A stretch of 8,776 bases of DNA, taken from assembly GCA_036518955.1 (NCBI GenBank), contig DATDMG010000052.1, forward strand, positions 1-8,776. Reading direction: 5' to 3'. The translations under genes were made by a program, and so were the position numbers. Below the pieces are notes generated by a model that saw only the letters and a list, made by a program, of their open reading frames with translations, did not search any database and had not been told where the DNA came from. Positions within the stretch are counted from its first letter, which is position 1; each line of letters begins with the position of its first letter. This DNA comes from DATDMG01 sp036518955. Lineage in GTDB: Bacteria > Actinomycetota > Actinomycetes > Actinomycetales > Kineosporiaceae. Positions 1-5,232 of the stretch are shown here, piece after piece.

Positions 1-159
1 TCCGTACCGCTCGGGCGGATGGCCAGCCCGCAGGACGTCGCCGCCGCCTGTCTCTTCCTCGCCGCGCCCGCCGCGAGCTACGTCAGCGGCGCGAGCCTGC
101 TGGTCCACGGCGGCGGGGAGCGTCCGGGGTTCCTGGATGCGGTGGAGTCGACCCGGTGA
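1..159 (+). CDS. SDR-family oxidoreductase, C-terminal part only
   Basis: Frame 1 is open from the first base to TGA at 157-159 and gives 52 residues; the gene starts outside the window. The readable part begins SVPLGRMASPQDVAAACLFL and continues through a hydrophobic alanine-rich helix, SYVSGASLLVHGGG and a short tail. The PLGR-x-x-x-PxDVA pattern, the FLA helix and the SxYVSGxxLxVxGG strand are the usual end of classical short-chain dehydrogenases, where the conserved Asp of the common VDGG ending is replaced here by His (VHGG). The nucleotide-binding motif and catalytic residues lie upstream, so cofactor and substrate cannot be judged. It ends 40 bases from the converging minus-strand gene, with no strong terminator visible between them. 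Family assignment is good; function beyond NAD(P)-dependent oxidoreductase is unknown. Confidence 0.82.
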   Translation, partial: SVPLGRMASPQDVAAACLFLAAPAASYVSGASLLVHGGGERPGFLDAVESTR

Positions 160-199
160 CGACCGGACGGGAACGTGGTGCGGTGGACCGGGCTGCCCG

Positions 200-655
200 C
201 TACTGCGGCAGGACGCTATGGTCCCAGCCGACGACGCGGCCGGGCTCGACCACGTACGCGATCCGCTTGCGGGCCGCCTGCCGGACGTAGTCGCTCACCA
301 GGTCCGCCGGGACGCCCCCCATCCGCGCCGCGACGAGGCCGCCGATGTGTTCCACCTCGGCGGCGTCCTCGACGGAACGGGCGACCCCGGTGATCTGGAG
401 GCCGCGCAGGTCGAAGTACTGCTCCCCGGACTCGACCAGGACGGTCAGGCGCGGGTCGCGGGCGAGGTTGCGCGCCTTCTGCGAGGCGCGGTACGTCCAG
501 AACACGATCCGCCCGTTCAACAGGGCGAAGTACATGGTCACCAGGTGCGGCGTGCCATCAGGATTGATCGTCGCCAGCTGCAGCTTGCGGGCCGAGGTCA
601 GCAGCTCGGCCGCCTCCGCGTCCCCCAGCGGCGCGCGGGACCGATCGCTCGTCAC
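200..655 (-). CDS. Split-barrel PPOX-family protein, putative F420-dependent oxidoreductase
   Basis: A 151-residue protein of the pyridoxamine-phosphate-oxidase-like fold. Near the N-terminus RKLQLATINPDGTPHLVTM is the first strands of the split barrel (about residues 23-41). VFWTYRASQKARNLARDPR (about 51-69) carries the K-x-RN motif found in flavin/F420 split-barrel enzymes, and the C-terminal VVGWDHSVL matches the WDH ending common in F420H2-dependent FDOR-B proteins. That favours F420 over FMN, but this is inferred from motif memory, not tested. Start choice: GTG at 655 overlaps the TGA of the upstream SDR (GTGA, 4-base overlap), which shows translational coupling; no ATG is available nearby. 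It is the last gene of the three-gene minus-strand operon, so it probably acts with the two SDRs on the same substrate, for example by reducing a double bond. Stop is TAG at 202-200. Confidence 0.85.
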   Translation of the reverse strand: MTSDRSRAPLGDAEAAELLTSARKLQLATINPDGTPHLVTMYFALLNGRIVFWTYRASQKARNLARDPRLTVLVESGEQYFDLRGLQITGVARSVEDAAEVEHIGGLVAARMGGVPADLVSDYVRQAARKRIAYVVEPGRVVGWDHSVLPQ

Positions 656-1581
656 CGGATCGGTCCCGGCTCGCCGAACGTCGAGTCGGCCAACGGCAAC
701 GTCGCCTCGCAGACGAATCCCGGCTGCGGTGGGTCCGCGGTGAACAGTGGTGCGAGCCGGTCGTGCAGGCCCTTCGCCGTCCACCGGCCGTCTCCGCCGG
801 CGCGGACCTGCGCGCGCACGGTCGGCGGAGCCAGGACCGCGGCCACGTCGCCGTGGACGACGAACACCTCGCCGGTGATCCGGGACGCCGCGGGACTGGC
901 GAGGTAGGCCACCAGCGGGGCGACCCGTTCCGGAGCCATCGGGTCGTCGCCCGACGGGGGAGCACCCATCAGGTCGGCGGTCATCGCCGTCCGGGCCCGC
1001 GGGCAGATCGCGTTCGCCAGCACCCCGTACCGGGCGCAACTGCGGGCCGTGGACAGGGTGAGCGCCACGATCCCCGCCTTCGCGGCGGCGTAGTTGGGCT
1101 GCCCTGGCGACCCCAGCAGGAACGCCTCGGAGGAGGTGTTCACGATCCGGCCGTAGACCGGGCCGCCGGCCGCCTTGCTGCGCTCCCGCCAGTAGGCGGT
1201 CGCGCAGCGGGTGGTCACGAAGTGGCCGCGCAGGTGGACCCGGATCACGCTGTCCCACTCCTGCTCGGACATCGTGAAGATCATCCGGTCGCGGACCACG
1301 CCGGCGTTGTTGACCAGGACGTCGAGGCGGCCGAAGGCGCCCAGCGCCCGCTCCAGCAGGGCCTCGCCGGTGGTCGTCTCCCCGACGTCGCCCGGGCAGG
1401 TCACCGCCTCCCCGCCGGCGGCCGTGATCTCGGCGGCGACCTCGTCCAGCGCCGCCGGGGCGAGGTCGCCCAACACCACCCGGGCCCCGCCCGCCGCCAA
1501 CGCCCGGGCCTCGGCCCGTCCCAGCCCGCTGCCGGCGCCGGTGACGATCGCCACCAGCCCGTCCACGCTCACGTCGTCCAT
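652..1581 (-). CDS. SDR-family dehydrogenase, MFE-2/17-beta-HSD4-like, with C-terminal extension
   Basis: A 309-residue classical SDR. Visible motifs: TGAGSGLG (14-21) for the dinucleotide, D39 at the end of beta-2 favouring NAD(H), NNAG (91-94), Ser151, Tyr164 and Lys168 as the catalytic set in SSEAFLLGSPGQPNYAAAK. The stretch VIRVHLRGHF puts His116 where most SDRs have the tetrad Asn. The same VHLRG wording occurs in the dehydrogenase unit of peroxisomal multifunctional enzyme 2 (17-beta-HSD4), and other stretches (NNAGVVRDR, YGRIVNTSS, GQPNYAAAK) fit it too. About 60 residues follow the SDR core (from about 248, beginning DVAAVLAPP), longer than the usual 250-residue SDR. The family oxidises 3-hydroxyacyl-CoA or hydroxysteroids; the actual substrate is not known. 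ATG at 1581 follows the preceding SDR by 47 bases, and the 3' end overlaps the split-barrel gene by 4 bases. Confidence 0.92.
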   Translation of the reverse strand: MDDVSVDGLVAIVTGAGSGLGRAEARALAAGGARVVLGDLAPAALDEVAAEITAAGGEAVTCPGDVGETTTGEALLERALGAFGRLDVLVNNAGVVRDRMIFTMSEQEWDSVIRVHLRGHFVTTRCATAYWRERSKAAGGPVYGRIVNTSSEAFLLGSPGQPNYAAAKAGIVALTLSTARSCARYGVLANAICPRARTAMTADLMGAPPSGDDPMAPERVAPLVAYLASPAASRITGEVFVVHGDVAAVLAPPTVRAQVRAGGDGRWTAKGLHDRLAPLFTADPPQPGFVCEATLPLADSTFGEPGPIR

Positions 1582-1628
1582 CCGTGTCCTCGTCTCCGCG
1601 CGGACTCGCCGCGTCGTCGGGTGTGGAC

Positions 1629-2396
1629 TCAGTACCCCGGGCCGCTGATCATTCCGCCGTCCACGACGAACTCGCTGCCGGTGCAGTAGGAGGAGTCGTC
1701 GCTGGCCAGGAAGGCCACCAGGCGGGACACCTCCAGCGGCTCGCCGAGACGCGGGATCGGCATCCGGCCGAAGACCTTGGCGGCGCCGTCGGTGTCGGAG
1801 GCGAACGCCGCCGCCTCCTCCCGGAGCAGCGGCGTGAGGATCCCGCCCGGATGGACCGAGTTGACCCGGATGCCGTACCGGCCCAGCTCCTGGGCGGCCG
1901 AGCGGGTGATGCCCCGGACGGCGAACTTGCTCGCCGAGTAGGCCGACAGGCCGGCCGTACCGGCGAACCCCTCGACCGACGAGATGTTGACGATGGAACC
2001 GCCGCCGGCAGACTTCATCGCGGCGGTCACGTACTTGATCCCGAGCCAGGAGCCGACCAGGTTGGTGTCCATCACCTGGCGGAACTCGGCCAGGGGCATC
2101 TTCTCGATCGTGCCGCGTCGCAGGATGCCGGCGTTGTTCACCAGGACGTCCAGGCGCCCGAAGGTCGACGTGGTGATCTCGACCACCCGCTGCCAGTCGG
2201 CCTCGTTCGTGACGTCGTGGTGGACGTAGCGGGCGCATCCCGGGCCGAGCGAGTCGGCCAGGGTCTGGCCCTGCTCGTCCCGCACGTCGCCGAACACCAG
2301 TCGGGCTCCCTCGGCGATCAGATGCCGCACGTGGGACTCGCCCATCCCCTGGGCGCCCCCGGTCACGAGTGCCACCTTGCCGTCCAGCCGGCCCAT
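1629..2396 (-). CDS. SDR-family dehydrogenase, FabG3/3-alpha,20-beta-hydroxysteroid dehydrogenase-like
   Basis: A 255-residue classical SDR of full length. Motifs: TGGAQGMG (12-19), D37 after the second strand (NAD preference), NNAG (87-90), Asn112 in MDTNLVG, catalytic Ser140 in NISSVEG, Tyr153 and Lys157 in YSASK, and a C-terminal SEFVVDGG. The wording GGAQGMGESHVRHLIAEGA, NISSVEGFAGT and ASDDSSYCTGSEFVVDGG closely recalls mycobacterial FabG3 (Rv2002, a 20-beta-hydroxysteroid dehydrogenase) and cyclic-alcohol dehydrogenases, so oxidation or reduction of a hydroxyl on a ring system is the likely reaction. ATG at 2396 is chosen because GGGAGG lies 4 bases before it; a TTG at 2408 in the same frame lies in front of that site, at the edge of the operator-like sequence, and is unlikely to be used. 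It is the first gene of the three-gene minus-strand operon directly downstream of the TetR gene. Confidence 0.95.
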   Translation of the reverse strand: MGRLDGKVALVTGGAQGMGESHVRHLIAEGARLVFGDVRDEQGQTLADSLGPGCARYVHHDVTNEADWQRVVEITTSTFGRLDVLVNNAGILRRGTIEKMPLAEFRQVMDTNLVGSWLGIKYVTAAMKSAGGGSIVNISSVEGFAGTAGLSAYSASKFAVRGITRSAAQELGRYGIRVNSVHPGGILTPLLREEAAAFASDTDGAAKVFGRMPIPRLGEPLEVSRLVAFLASDDSSYCTGSEFVVDGGMISGPGY

Positions 2397-2407
2397 CCCG
2401 CCTCCCA

Positions 2408-2431
2408 ACCTAACGCTTGCTCGGGAGGATA
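2408..2431 (-). promoter_or_regulatory. Putative TetR/KstR2-like operator and promoter of the SDR operon
   Basis: On the plus strand the core CGCTTGCTCGGG (2414-2425) is identical to the core upstream of tetR (3150-3161). On the minus strand similarity extends further with one indel: C(A/T)ATCC, CCCGAGCAAGCG, (A/T)T. Bases 2408-2421 match 8 of 10 fixed positions of the KstR2 operator AnCAAGnnCTTGnT as I remember it. A minus-strand extended -10, TGCTATCCT (TATCCT at 2431-2426), lies inside the site, so binding would block RNA polymerase. I see no good -35. The site ends 11 bases before the SDR ATG, with only the GGGAGG ribosome binding site between. Confidence 0.5.
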
Positions 2432-2467
2432 GCAGGTACCTCGTCCGCCGGCGTGATCCCCTTCGGG

Positions 2468-3103
2468 TCAGCGGGTCGACGGGGTGAGGATGCCGTGGAA
2501 CAGGAGCCCGAGGAAGGCGTCGACGATCTGCTCCGGGGCCCAGCCCTCACCCCCGTGGCGCCAGTGGGTGGGGATCCAGAGGATGTCGCGCAGGAGCCGG
2601 TAGGTGAGTCGGGGGTCCAGGTCGGCGCGGAACAGCCCCTCCACCTTCCCCCGCTCCAGCTCCGCGATCCAGATCGCCTCGATCTCGCGCAGTGTCCGGC
2701 GCATGTGGGCGAACCTGGGCTGGCTGCTGAAGTAGGGCCAGTCGTTCTTCAACATGGTCAGCGCGGCGCGGTTGCGGATCAACCGGTCGGTGCTGGTGCG
2801 CACGATGCGCTCCACCACGGCGCGGGCGTCGCCGCCGGCGGCCACCGCCTCCCGGTAGCCGGTCAGGACGTCGTCCAGGAACCGGGAGAGGATCTCGTCG
2901 CCGATCGATTCCTTGGAGTCGAAATGGTGGTAGAGGCTGCCGGACAAGATGCCGGCCGCGTCCGCGATCTCCCGGACGGTGGTGGCCCGGAAGCCCTTCT
3001 CGGCGAAGAGCTCCCCGGCGATCCGGACCAGGTCCGCCCGGCGTTCGGACGGCGGCCCGTCGGCATCCCGCATCCCGGGCGAGCGCGGCGCCACCTTCTT
3101 CAT
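2468..3103 (-). CDS. TetR-family transcriptional regulator, KstR2-like
   Basis: A 211-residue repressor. Residues about 21-66 are the DNA-binding domain, with the signature FAEKGFRATTVREIADAAGI followed by LSGSLYHHFDSKE; the recognition helix is around 52-60. This, and the ligand-domain stretches SQPRF (127-131), GLFRADLDPRLTYRLLRDILW (156-176) and the spacing of Arg172 and Trp176 (RDxxW), strongly recall KstR2, which represses genes for degradation of the steroid C and D rings and responds to HIP-CoA; the equivalent Arg/Trp pair in KstR2 is reported to contact the ligand. So an acyl-CoA thioester of a ring intermediate is the likely inducer (inference). ATG at 3103 is preceded by GGGGGAG at an 8-base spacing; the in-frame TTG at 3148 falls inside the operator-like site and is rejected. 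The gene runs toward the SDR operon, 71 bases apart, and has matching operator-like sites in front of itself and of that operon. Confidence 0.95.
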   Translation of the reverse strand: MKKVAPRSPGMRDADGPPSERRADLVRIAGELFAEKGFRATTVREIADAAGILSGSLYHHFDSKESIGDEILSRFLDDVLTGYREAVAAGGDARAVVERIVRTSTDRLIRNRAALTMLKNDWPYFSSQPRFAHMRRTLREIEAIWIAELERGKVEGLFRADLDPRLTYRLLRDILWIPTHWRHGGEGWAPEQIVDAFLGLLFHGILTPSTR

Positions 3104-3143
3104 CGCGGTCACTCCCCCAGTATGGTCGGGACCGTCCGACCTG

Positions 3144-3167
3144 CCCAATCGCTTGCTCGGGGGATTG
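3144..3167. promoter_or_regulatory. Putative KstR2-like operator between tetR and the divergent stub gene
   Basis: Bases 3146-3167 form an imperfect 22-base dyad with outer arms CAATC and GATTG (7 of 11 positions pair). The core CGCTTGCTCGGG is shared exactly with 2414-2425. The 14 bases 3144-3157 match 8 of 10 fixed positions of the remembered KstR2 consensus AnCAAGnnCTTGnT, with the right half CTTGCT intact. It lies 40 bases upstream of the tetR ATG and 50 upstream of the divergent GTG at 3218, a classical position for a TetR repressor that controls itself and a divergent neighbour. Confidence 0.5.
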
Positions 3168-3182
3168 CCGGACCCCTAACCT
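3153..3182 (+). promoter_or_regulatory. Weak candidate promoter reading rightward toward 3218
   Basis: TTGCTC (3153-3158) and TAACCT (3177-3182) are separated by 18 bases and could be -35 and -10 boxes. The -35 lies inside the operator-like dyad, as expected for a repressed divergent promoter, and a start near 3189 would leave room for the ribosome binding site at 3205-3210. The match to consensus is poor in the -35, so this is a suggestion only. Confidence 0.25.
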
Positions 3183-3217
3183 GGAACGCGTTTCACTTCT
3201 GGGCGGGAGGTGGGCAG

Positions 3218-3301
3218 GTGCGGGCAGCCGTGCTCCACGACGTCGGCACGAAGCTGCGGATCCGCGACGAGGCCGTCGGCCCCCACGGCACCCTGAAGTG
3301 A
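3218..3301 (+). pseudogene. 5' stub of a zinc-type (MDR) alcohol dehydrogenase gene
   Basis: GGGAGG at 3205-3210 followed after 7 bases by GTG at 3218 opens a 27-codon frame ending in TGA at 3299-3301. The peptide begins MRAAVLHDVGTKLRIRDEAV (GTG read as Met) and then GPHGTLK. M(R/K)AAVLxxxGxxLxIxDxxxxxPGxxEVLV is the standard beginning of zinc-containing medium-chain alcohol dehydrogenases, which are about 350 residues long, so only the first strand pair remains. After VGPHG the similarity stops and nothing downstream resembles the rest of such an enzyme. The intact start signals and operator-like site upstream suggest a formerly regulated gene that lost its body by deletion or replacement. 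The alternative, a real 27-residue peptide, is less likely. Confidence 0.55.
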
Positions 3302-3369
3302 TCTCCCGGAACCCGGGGACGGACACCGCGACGTCGACCGACGTCCAGACAGGGAAACAGGAGCTCAGG

Positions 3370-4347
3370 ATGCGGCGAGCAATGGGGCTCGCGCTGGTGG
3401 CACTCGGCGCGTTCGCGATCGTGATCGGCCTGATGTCCAAGTGGTACCTGGCGCCCAGGGTCGCCAAGGCGCCGCTCGAGGTGTCGACGGTGGTCGACGC
3501 GGTGTCGGACGGGAATTCCTCGATCCTGGACAAGGGCAGCTTGAAGATGCGCCACGGGGTGACGTTGACGACCCACCGCCGGATCCAGGGCGACCGGCCG
3601 GCGGGGAACGACAACATCGCGGTGTGGAACCAGTTCAGTTACACCGAGGACGCCGACGGCAAGCTCATCCAGGCGACGCTGGACAGGATGCCCTTCGACC
3701 GGGTGAGCGGGATGTTGCAGAACTGCTGCGGGGCCGCCGTCGACGGCAAGCCGGCGACCCGCAACGGGTTGTACTTCACGTTCCCGATGGGTACCCAGCG
3801 GATCGCCTACCCCTTCTTCGACGAGGACACCGACCGCGCCTGGCCGGCGGTCTACCAGGGGGAACAGGCGAAGTTCGGGCTGACGCTGTACACCTTCCGG
3901 CAGCAGGTGCCGGCCACCCGGGTCGAGACCATCGACGTGCCGCCGTCCCTGATCAACCGGCCCGGCGCCGGGTCGGTGACCGTCCACCGGTACGTCGAGT
4001 CCGTCACGGACCTCGCCGTGGAGCCGGTGACCGGGACCATCGTCAGCGCGACCAGCCACGCGGTTCAGACGCTGCGTGATGAGTCGGGCACGGTCCTGAG
4101 CACCGTCGCCGACGTGACGGCGTCCCTCACCGAGGCCACCCAGCGGACGAGCGCGGACCTGGCCCGGGACGGGATCGGGCAGCTGCGGCTGATCCGCACG
4201 ACCGTCCCCATCGCGGCTGTGATCTTCGGACTGGTGGCGACGGCGGCGGGACTGATCATGCTCGGAGTCCTGGCGACGCTGGGCGGCCGGCGGATCCCCG
4301 CTCCCGGCGCGCCGCCGTCGCTGCGGCGTCGGCGGGCCGCGGTGTGA
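3370..4347 (+). CDS. DUF3068 (PorA-family-like) membrane-anchored protein
   Basis: A 325-residue protein with an N-terminal hydrophobic segment (about 5-23, AMGLALVALGAFAIVIGLM) after a short basic start, a long polar middle and a C-terminal membrane helix (about 279-304) followed by an Arg-rich tail, so the middle is most likely outside the membrane. The region FDRVSGMLQNCCG (109-121), the NGLYFTFPMGTQRIAYPFFD block and AVYQGEQAKFGLTLYTFRQQV fit the DUF3068 pattern (usually D-R-x-T-G ... CCG, YPF-D, GLxxYxF). The family occurs in mycolate-type and related actinobacteria and is grouped with PorA; its biochemical role is not established. The adjacent Cys119-Cys120 pair could form or shuffle a disulfide. 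ATG at 3370 is preceded by AGGAG at 6 bases; the longer frame from GTG 3298 lacks a site and overlaps the stub gene's stop. The stop codon lies in the first unit of a 19-base tandem repeat. Confidence 0.9.
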   Translation: MRRAMGLALVALGAFAIVIGLMSKWYLAPRVAKAPLEVSTVVDAVSDGNSSILDKGSLKMRHGVTLTTHRRIQGDRPAGNDNIAVWNQFSYTEDADGKLIQATLDRMPFDRVSGMLQNCCGAAVDGKPATRNGLYFTFPMGTQRIAYPFFDEDTDRAWPAVYQGEQAKFGLTLYTFRQQVPATRVETIDVPPSLINRPGAGSVTVHRYVESVTDLAVEPVTGTIVSATSHAVQTLRDESGTVLSTVADVTASLTEATQRTSADLARDGIGQLRLIRTTVPIAAVIFGLVATAAGLIMLGVLATLGGRRIPAPGAPPSLRRRRAAV

Positions 4348-4390
4348 GTGACGGGCCGCGGCGTGAGTGACGGGCCGCGGCGTGACTGAT
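4334..4390 (+). repeat. Three 19-base tandem repeats spanning the DUF3068 stop codon
   Basis: Units at 4334-4352, 4353-4371 and 4372-4390 read GGGCCGCGG(T/C)GTGAGTGAC, with the last unit ending GTGACTGAT. Units 1 and 2 differ by one base; unit 3 differs from unit 2 by two. Each contains the palindrome CCGCGG. The TGA stop of the DUF3068 gene (4345-4347) is inside unit 1, so the array probably arose by slippage at the gene end and extends into the 90-base gap before the hydratase gene. The rest of that gap (4391-4437) shows no clear promoter. Confidence 0.9.
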
Positions 4391-4437
4391 GTAGCCGCCG
4401 GACCCGCCACGACAGCTGCGCGACAGTGAGGAGGGCC

Positions 4438-5232
4438 ATGGACGACGTCCGCCGCGCCGAGGCGGCGCAACTGCTCCTGGAGGCCTACGAGTCGGGCAAG
4501 CCGGTCGACCCGCTGGTCGACCGGTACCCGGGAATGGATCTCGACGACAGCTACGAGATCCAACTCCTCCAACTCACCTGCCGGCTGCAGGCCGGCGCCC
4601 GGCTGGTGGGCCACAAGGTAGGGCTGACGTCGGAGGCGATGCGCCGCCAGATGGGCGTGGACCAGCCCGACTTCGGCCACCTGCTCGCCGACATGTTCCA
4701 GCTGGAGAGCCTGCCCATTCCGATGGCCGGGTTCCTGCAGCCCCGGATGGAGCCCGAGGTCGCCTTCGTGCTCGGGCGGCCGCTGCACGGCCCCGGCGTC
4801 ACGGTCGCCGAAGCGGTCCGCGCGGTGGACTTCGTGCTGCCGGCCCTGGAGATCATCGACAGTCGGATCCGGGACTGGCGGATCGGCATCCTGGACACCG
4901 TGGCCGACAACGCCTCCTCGGGGGGCGTCGTCCTCGGGAGCACCCCGGTAGCCCTCGGCGGGGTGGACCTACGCACCTCGGGCTGCCTGCTCCACCGCAA
5001 CGGCGAGGTGGTCGGCAGCGGGGTCGGCGCCGCCGTCCTCGGGTCACCGCTGTCGTCGCTGGTCTGGCTCGCCAACACCCTCGGTGCGCGGGGCGTCGGT
5101 CTGGAGGCGGGCCACGTCGTCCTGCCCGGGTCGATCACCGCCTCGGTTCCGGTGGCTCCCGGTGACATCTTCACCGCGACGTTCGCCGGACTCGGCGGTG
5201 TCACCGCCTGCTTCGCTCCGGAGGGCTCCTGA
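4438..5232 (+). CDS. 2-hydroxypenta-2,4-dienoate (2-keto-4-pentenoate) hydratase, HsaE/MhpD-like
   Basis: A 264-residue enzyme of the FAA-hydrolase-like hydratase fold, normal length for MhpD/DmpE/HsaE. It adds water to a 2-hydroxy-2,4-dienoate, made by meta-cleavage and C-C hydrolysis, to give a 4-hydroxy-2-oxoacid. Visible features: GHKVGLTS with Lys60, GVDQPDFGHLL, likely divalent-metal ligands Glu105 and Glu107 (MEPEVAF) and Glu138 (ALEIIDSR), the RDWRIGILDTVADNASSGG block, and a C-terminal HVVLPGS. These closely recall mycobacterial HsaE, but aromatic-pathway homologues share most of them. ATG at 4438 has AGGAGG only 3 bases away; a GTG at 4426 in frame (4 residues longer) is an alternative. 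It is the first gene of a three-gene operon: its TGA and the next ATG share one base (TGATG at 5230-5234). Confidence 0.95.
   Translation: MDDVRRAEAAQLLLEAYESGKPVDPLVDRYPGMDLDDSYEIQLLQLTCRLQAGARLVGHKVGLTSEAMRRQMGVDQPDFGHLLADMFQLESLPIPMAGFLQPRMEPEVAFVLGRPLHGPGVTVAEAVRAVDFVLPALEIIDSRIRDWRIGILDTVADNASSGGVVLGSTPVALGGVDLRTSGCLLHRNGEVVGSGVGAAVLGSPLSSLVWLANTLGARGVGLEAGHVVLPGSITASVPVAPGDIFTATFAGLGGVTACFAPEGS

Noticed and set aside
1584..2432. Plus-strand open frame opposite the FabG3-like SDR
   Set aside because: Composition is that of a high-GC shadow, and the minus strand encodes a full-length SDR with all family motifs.
3104..3148. Longer N-terminus of the TetR protein from a TTG at 3148
   Set aside because: It would place the start inside the operator-like dyad, and the ATG at 3103 has a good ribosome binding site.
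3330..3345. Inverted repeat GACGTC-GACC-GACGTC before the DUF3068 gene as an operator
   Set aside because: Each arm is itself a common palindrome in GC-rich DNA and no second copy is found in the window, so chance is a sufficient explanation.
3193..4788. Long minus-strand open frame (531 codons) opposite the DUF3068 and hydratase genes
   Set aside because: It lies antisense to two genes with clear family motifs, is low-complexity in Arg/His/Gly/Pro as expected of the complement of GC-rich codons, and crosses the tandem repeats.
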